A stretch of 64,000 nt of DNA from Ipomoea triloba (Eukaryota > Streptophyta > Magnoliopsida > Solanales > Convolvulaceae), in the NCBI RefSeq assembly GCF_003576645.1, contig NC_044919.1, forward strand, positions 30,363,093 through 30,427,092, read 5' to 3'. How positions within the stretch are numbered: position 1 is the stretch's first letter; the number at the start of each line of letters is the position of its first letter. Positions 56,707-64,000 of the stretch are shown here, piece by piece. Made by a program: the position numbers and the translations under genes. Below the pieces are notes generated by a model. It was not told the origin of the DNA. It searched no databases and was given only the letters and a program-made list of their open reading frames with translations.

Positions 56707-57190
56707 GTGTTCAAATCAATAACCCATGTTCTTTGGGTTAATGTGACAACTACTAACCAAGATACTTTAATACTTGTACTAAAAAAAAAAGAAGATACTT
56801 TAATACTTTTAAGGGAAAATGTGCAAATAAATCATCGAACTATTTGAGAATTAGCAATTAAGCCATCGAACTCGAATAAACTCCAAATAAGTCGCTGAAC
56901 TAAGAAAAACAATGCAATTAAACCACTAAACCGCTAAAAAATAACAATTAACATTTTTAACAGATCAATTACATTTCCGGTCACCGACAACGATTTTTCC
57001 GGTGATCGATGAAGACGGAGACATAACTGGTCGCCATCTCTGGCGGTAAGTCACATTTGCGACTTCTTTCTAGTCGCATTCTTCTGGAGAAGGCGACCAT
57101 TTTTGGTGATACATACTACATTTTAATTAACATCAACAACAACTACTAACTATCATACAAGATTTGTTCTGCCAAAAACATTTTACTTTA
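56707..57190. other. Spacer with one arm of a foldback-like element
   Basis: From about 56817, GTGCAAATAAATCATCGAAC...AGCCATCGAACTCG and CCGGTCACCGACAACGATTT resemble one arm of a group A-like element, but no complementary right arm was found nearby. Probably truncated. Confidence 0.4.
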
Positions 57191-57195
57191 CAATT

Positions 57196-57841
57196 AGGAC
57201 TATGTTTGGCAAACCTAGCTGGAAAGGTAGTTGAAAGCTGAAAAGTAGCTGAAAACTGAAAAGCTATAAGCTCGAAGCTGAAATCTGAAGAGCTGTTATG
57301 CTTAAAAGTGTTTGGTAAAATTAGCTTTTTGATAAGTTGATAAATGTAAAAATACTAAAAAGGACATCTTCATACAATTTAAATAATTTTAAATTTAAAT
57401 AGGTTTGTTTATATATTAAAATATAAAATAATGAAATCAATATATTTAAACAAAATATAACGTAAGAACACATATTTGAAAATATATAAAGTAAAAAAAA
57501 ATATTTATAATTCTTAAGATTAGTTCATACAAAAATTAATGTTCAAACATAAATATCAAACTGAAATTACAACCAAACATAATGAAAAAGAAAATGTCAA
57601 AAGGGTTTTAATTGAGAGGGTAAATGATGTCATTTATTTAAAATAATAAGGATAAAGATGGAAAAAAGTAAAAAAGCTACTAGCTTATTTTGAAAAGTTA
57701 CCCCAAGTAGCGTTTCAAAATAAGCTTTTATTTTAAGCTACTAACTTATTTTGAGAACATTATCAAATAGAGCTTATAGCTTATTAGTAGCTTAAAATAA
57801 GCTATAAACTTCTAAATAAGCTCTGCCAAACAGAGCCTAGG
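57196..57841. mobile_element. MITE with TAGGCT(A/C)TGTTTGGCA-type ends
   Basis: Left end AGGACTATGTTTGGCAAACC, right end inverted TAGGCTCTGTTTGGCAGAGC. Repeated AGCTTATTTTGAAAAG/GCTTAAAATAAGC words inside. Common hAT-like MITE shape; target duplication not clear. Confidence 0.6.
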
Positions 57842-58545
57842 TATTAATGGATTAGAAGTACTAATCAACTCATAGTCCTCAACGATAACTAGGAGCATTT
57901 GTCGGCCACTAATACGACAATTCCAAACTAATGGGTGCGCTTGAGAACGACGGCGTTTTAACCACTGTACACCCCTGCCGTTAGCGGCGGGGCAATTTAA
58001 ACGGTAGGGACCACGTCAAAGTTCAGTCCGCGTTTCTGACCTGTGCAAAAGGTCTCTACACATCATGTTCAAAGACTTCAAGCCGAGTCTATTGGCCCCT
58101 GCCGTAATAACGGGTATCCAGGAGGGCAGTTACGGAATTAAGCTCGTTTTCAATTTCTCTATTACCCATTTAATTACGTTAGTCCAAATTAATAAGCCTC
58201 GTGAGAGGTTTAGACCAAACCAGAACTGGAGGAGACGAAGAAAAGAAACAAGGAGAAACAGACCAAACACAAAGACAACAAAACACAGAAGAGGAGCGAG
58301 GCTTCAATATCCCTACGATTTTTCAAATTTTCATCGAAAAATCGAGAAAAAGGTGAACGGAAACAGCTAAATTTTATAGCTAGATCTTGTCCACGAATAT
58401 CACACCGAAGCGCCTCGAAAGGAGAAGCTGGTAGCTCATAGTTGTAGTGCTCGCAATTTGAAGTGGAGCATTGGTGCTTTGATCTGATTGGAGAGCTGAA
58501 CGAAACGCCGCCAGATTATCTGATCTGACGGCAGTTACAAGAGAA
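57842..58545 (+). promoter_or_regulatory. Myosin XI promoter and leader
   Basis: GC-rich patches at 57945-58030 and an A-rich stretch at 58220-58290 precede the ATG at 58546. The frame 58065-58370 is basic and unrecognised, probably leader sequence. The start of transcription was not located. Confidence 0.45.
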
Positions 58546-63603
<5,058 letters not shown>

Positions 63604-63948
63604 GTTTGCAATTAGTCATTGTGCTTTTAACTGTTAGCTTAAAATTTAAAATTTCTAGACACTAATTTATGTTCATTTAACATTAGTAGATCTCTCTTCT
63701 CCTATGTTGAGATCTTTTGATACTTAATGGTGCCCTTTTTTAAATGCTTCATTTATATAGCAAATACTATGCACCTTATATTATGTACTGTATATCCTGC
63801 TCAAAATTGATTTTTATCCTGTTCTCTTGGATCGAGAATGAAGATTTCTAAGCTTGGAAGATCTGGCCAAAAAAATAATAATAGAGAAAAAAGAGCTTCT
63901 TTGCTTTCAATCCTTCTCATTCTTGTCCTCAGTTTTACTTTCTAACTT

Positions 63949-63949
<1 letters not shown>

Positions 63950-63996
<47 letters not shown>
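63950..63996 (+). repeat. Poly(T) tract at window edge
   Basis: An uninterrupted run of 47 T in the intron after exon 13 of the myosin gene. Such runs are unreliable in assemblies. Confidence 0.9.

Positions 63997-64000
<4 letters not shown>

Noticed and set aside
58065..58370. 101-residue basic frame just upstream of myosin
   Set aside because: Lies in the presumed leader and has no family signature; composition reflects an A-rich stretch.

Overview
This is a eudicot nuclear chromosome segment: intron-rich genes with plant splice signals, two long intronless plant genes, plant-only families (AMT1, a plant MCTP, myosin XI), and AT-rich spacers full of small transposons. The frequent TACTCCGTA/TACGGAGTA words and the general look suggest an asterid, perhaps Convolvulaceae, but that placement is a weak inference. 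A single N at 6402 inside a TA microsatellite marks an assembly uncertainty.

Layout. 1-3820 (-): NDUFA9-type subunit of mitochondrial complex I, 3' end off the left edge. 3821-8943: repeat-rich spacer holding an element flanked by TA microsatellites (5406-6417) and a dead LINE RNase H tail. 8944-12322 (+): RPM1-interacting-protein-13-like gene with a uORF whose stop overlaps its ATG. 13940-16649 (+): TTC4-like TPR co-chaperone with an apparent AT-AC (U12) intron. 17649-19145 (+): intronless AMT1 ammonium transporter. 23572-23993 (-): small cupin protein. 29782-33908 (-): WDR26/GID7-type LisH-CTLH-WD40 protein. 36921-40711 (+): PfkB sugar kinase, tail-to-tail with 41079-44138 (-): intronless MCTP (C2 domains plus membrane anchor). 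44139-58545: about 14 kb without a confident gene, filled with foldback elements, MITEs, SINE-like pieces, a retrocopy and an RNase H pseudogene. 58546 to the right edge (+): myosin XI motor domain, 3' part outside the window.

The genes are ordinary single-copy housekeeping, transport and trafficking genes and do not form a pathway or cluster. From memory, Arabidopsis NDUFA9 and RIN13 homologues lie close together on chromosome 2, so the left pair may be old microsynteny.

The most interesting content is mobile DNA and splicing. Two groups of short non-autonomous foldback elements carry 9-bp target duplications readable directly at most copies, as in Mutator-like elements: group A (termini GAG...GGTC...GACTAT; five copies) and group B (termini with GGCAAATTATGC and a nested perfect palindrome around CCACCTTGCAAGGTGG; three copies). 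A Micron-like element sits between two TA tracts. Three introns have unusual borders: one AT-AC and two GC-AG. A 38-bp duplication appears to have rewritten the C terminus of the RIN13-like protein. All gene names come from reading translated exons by eye; no database search was run.
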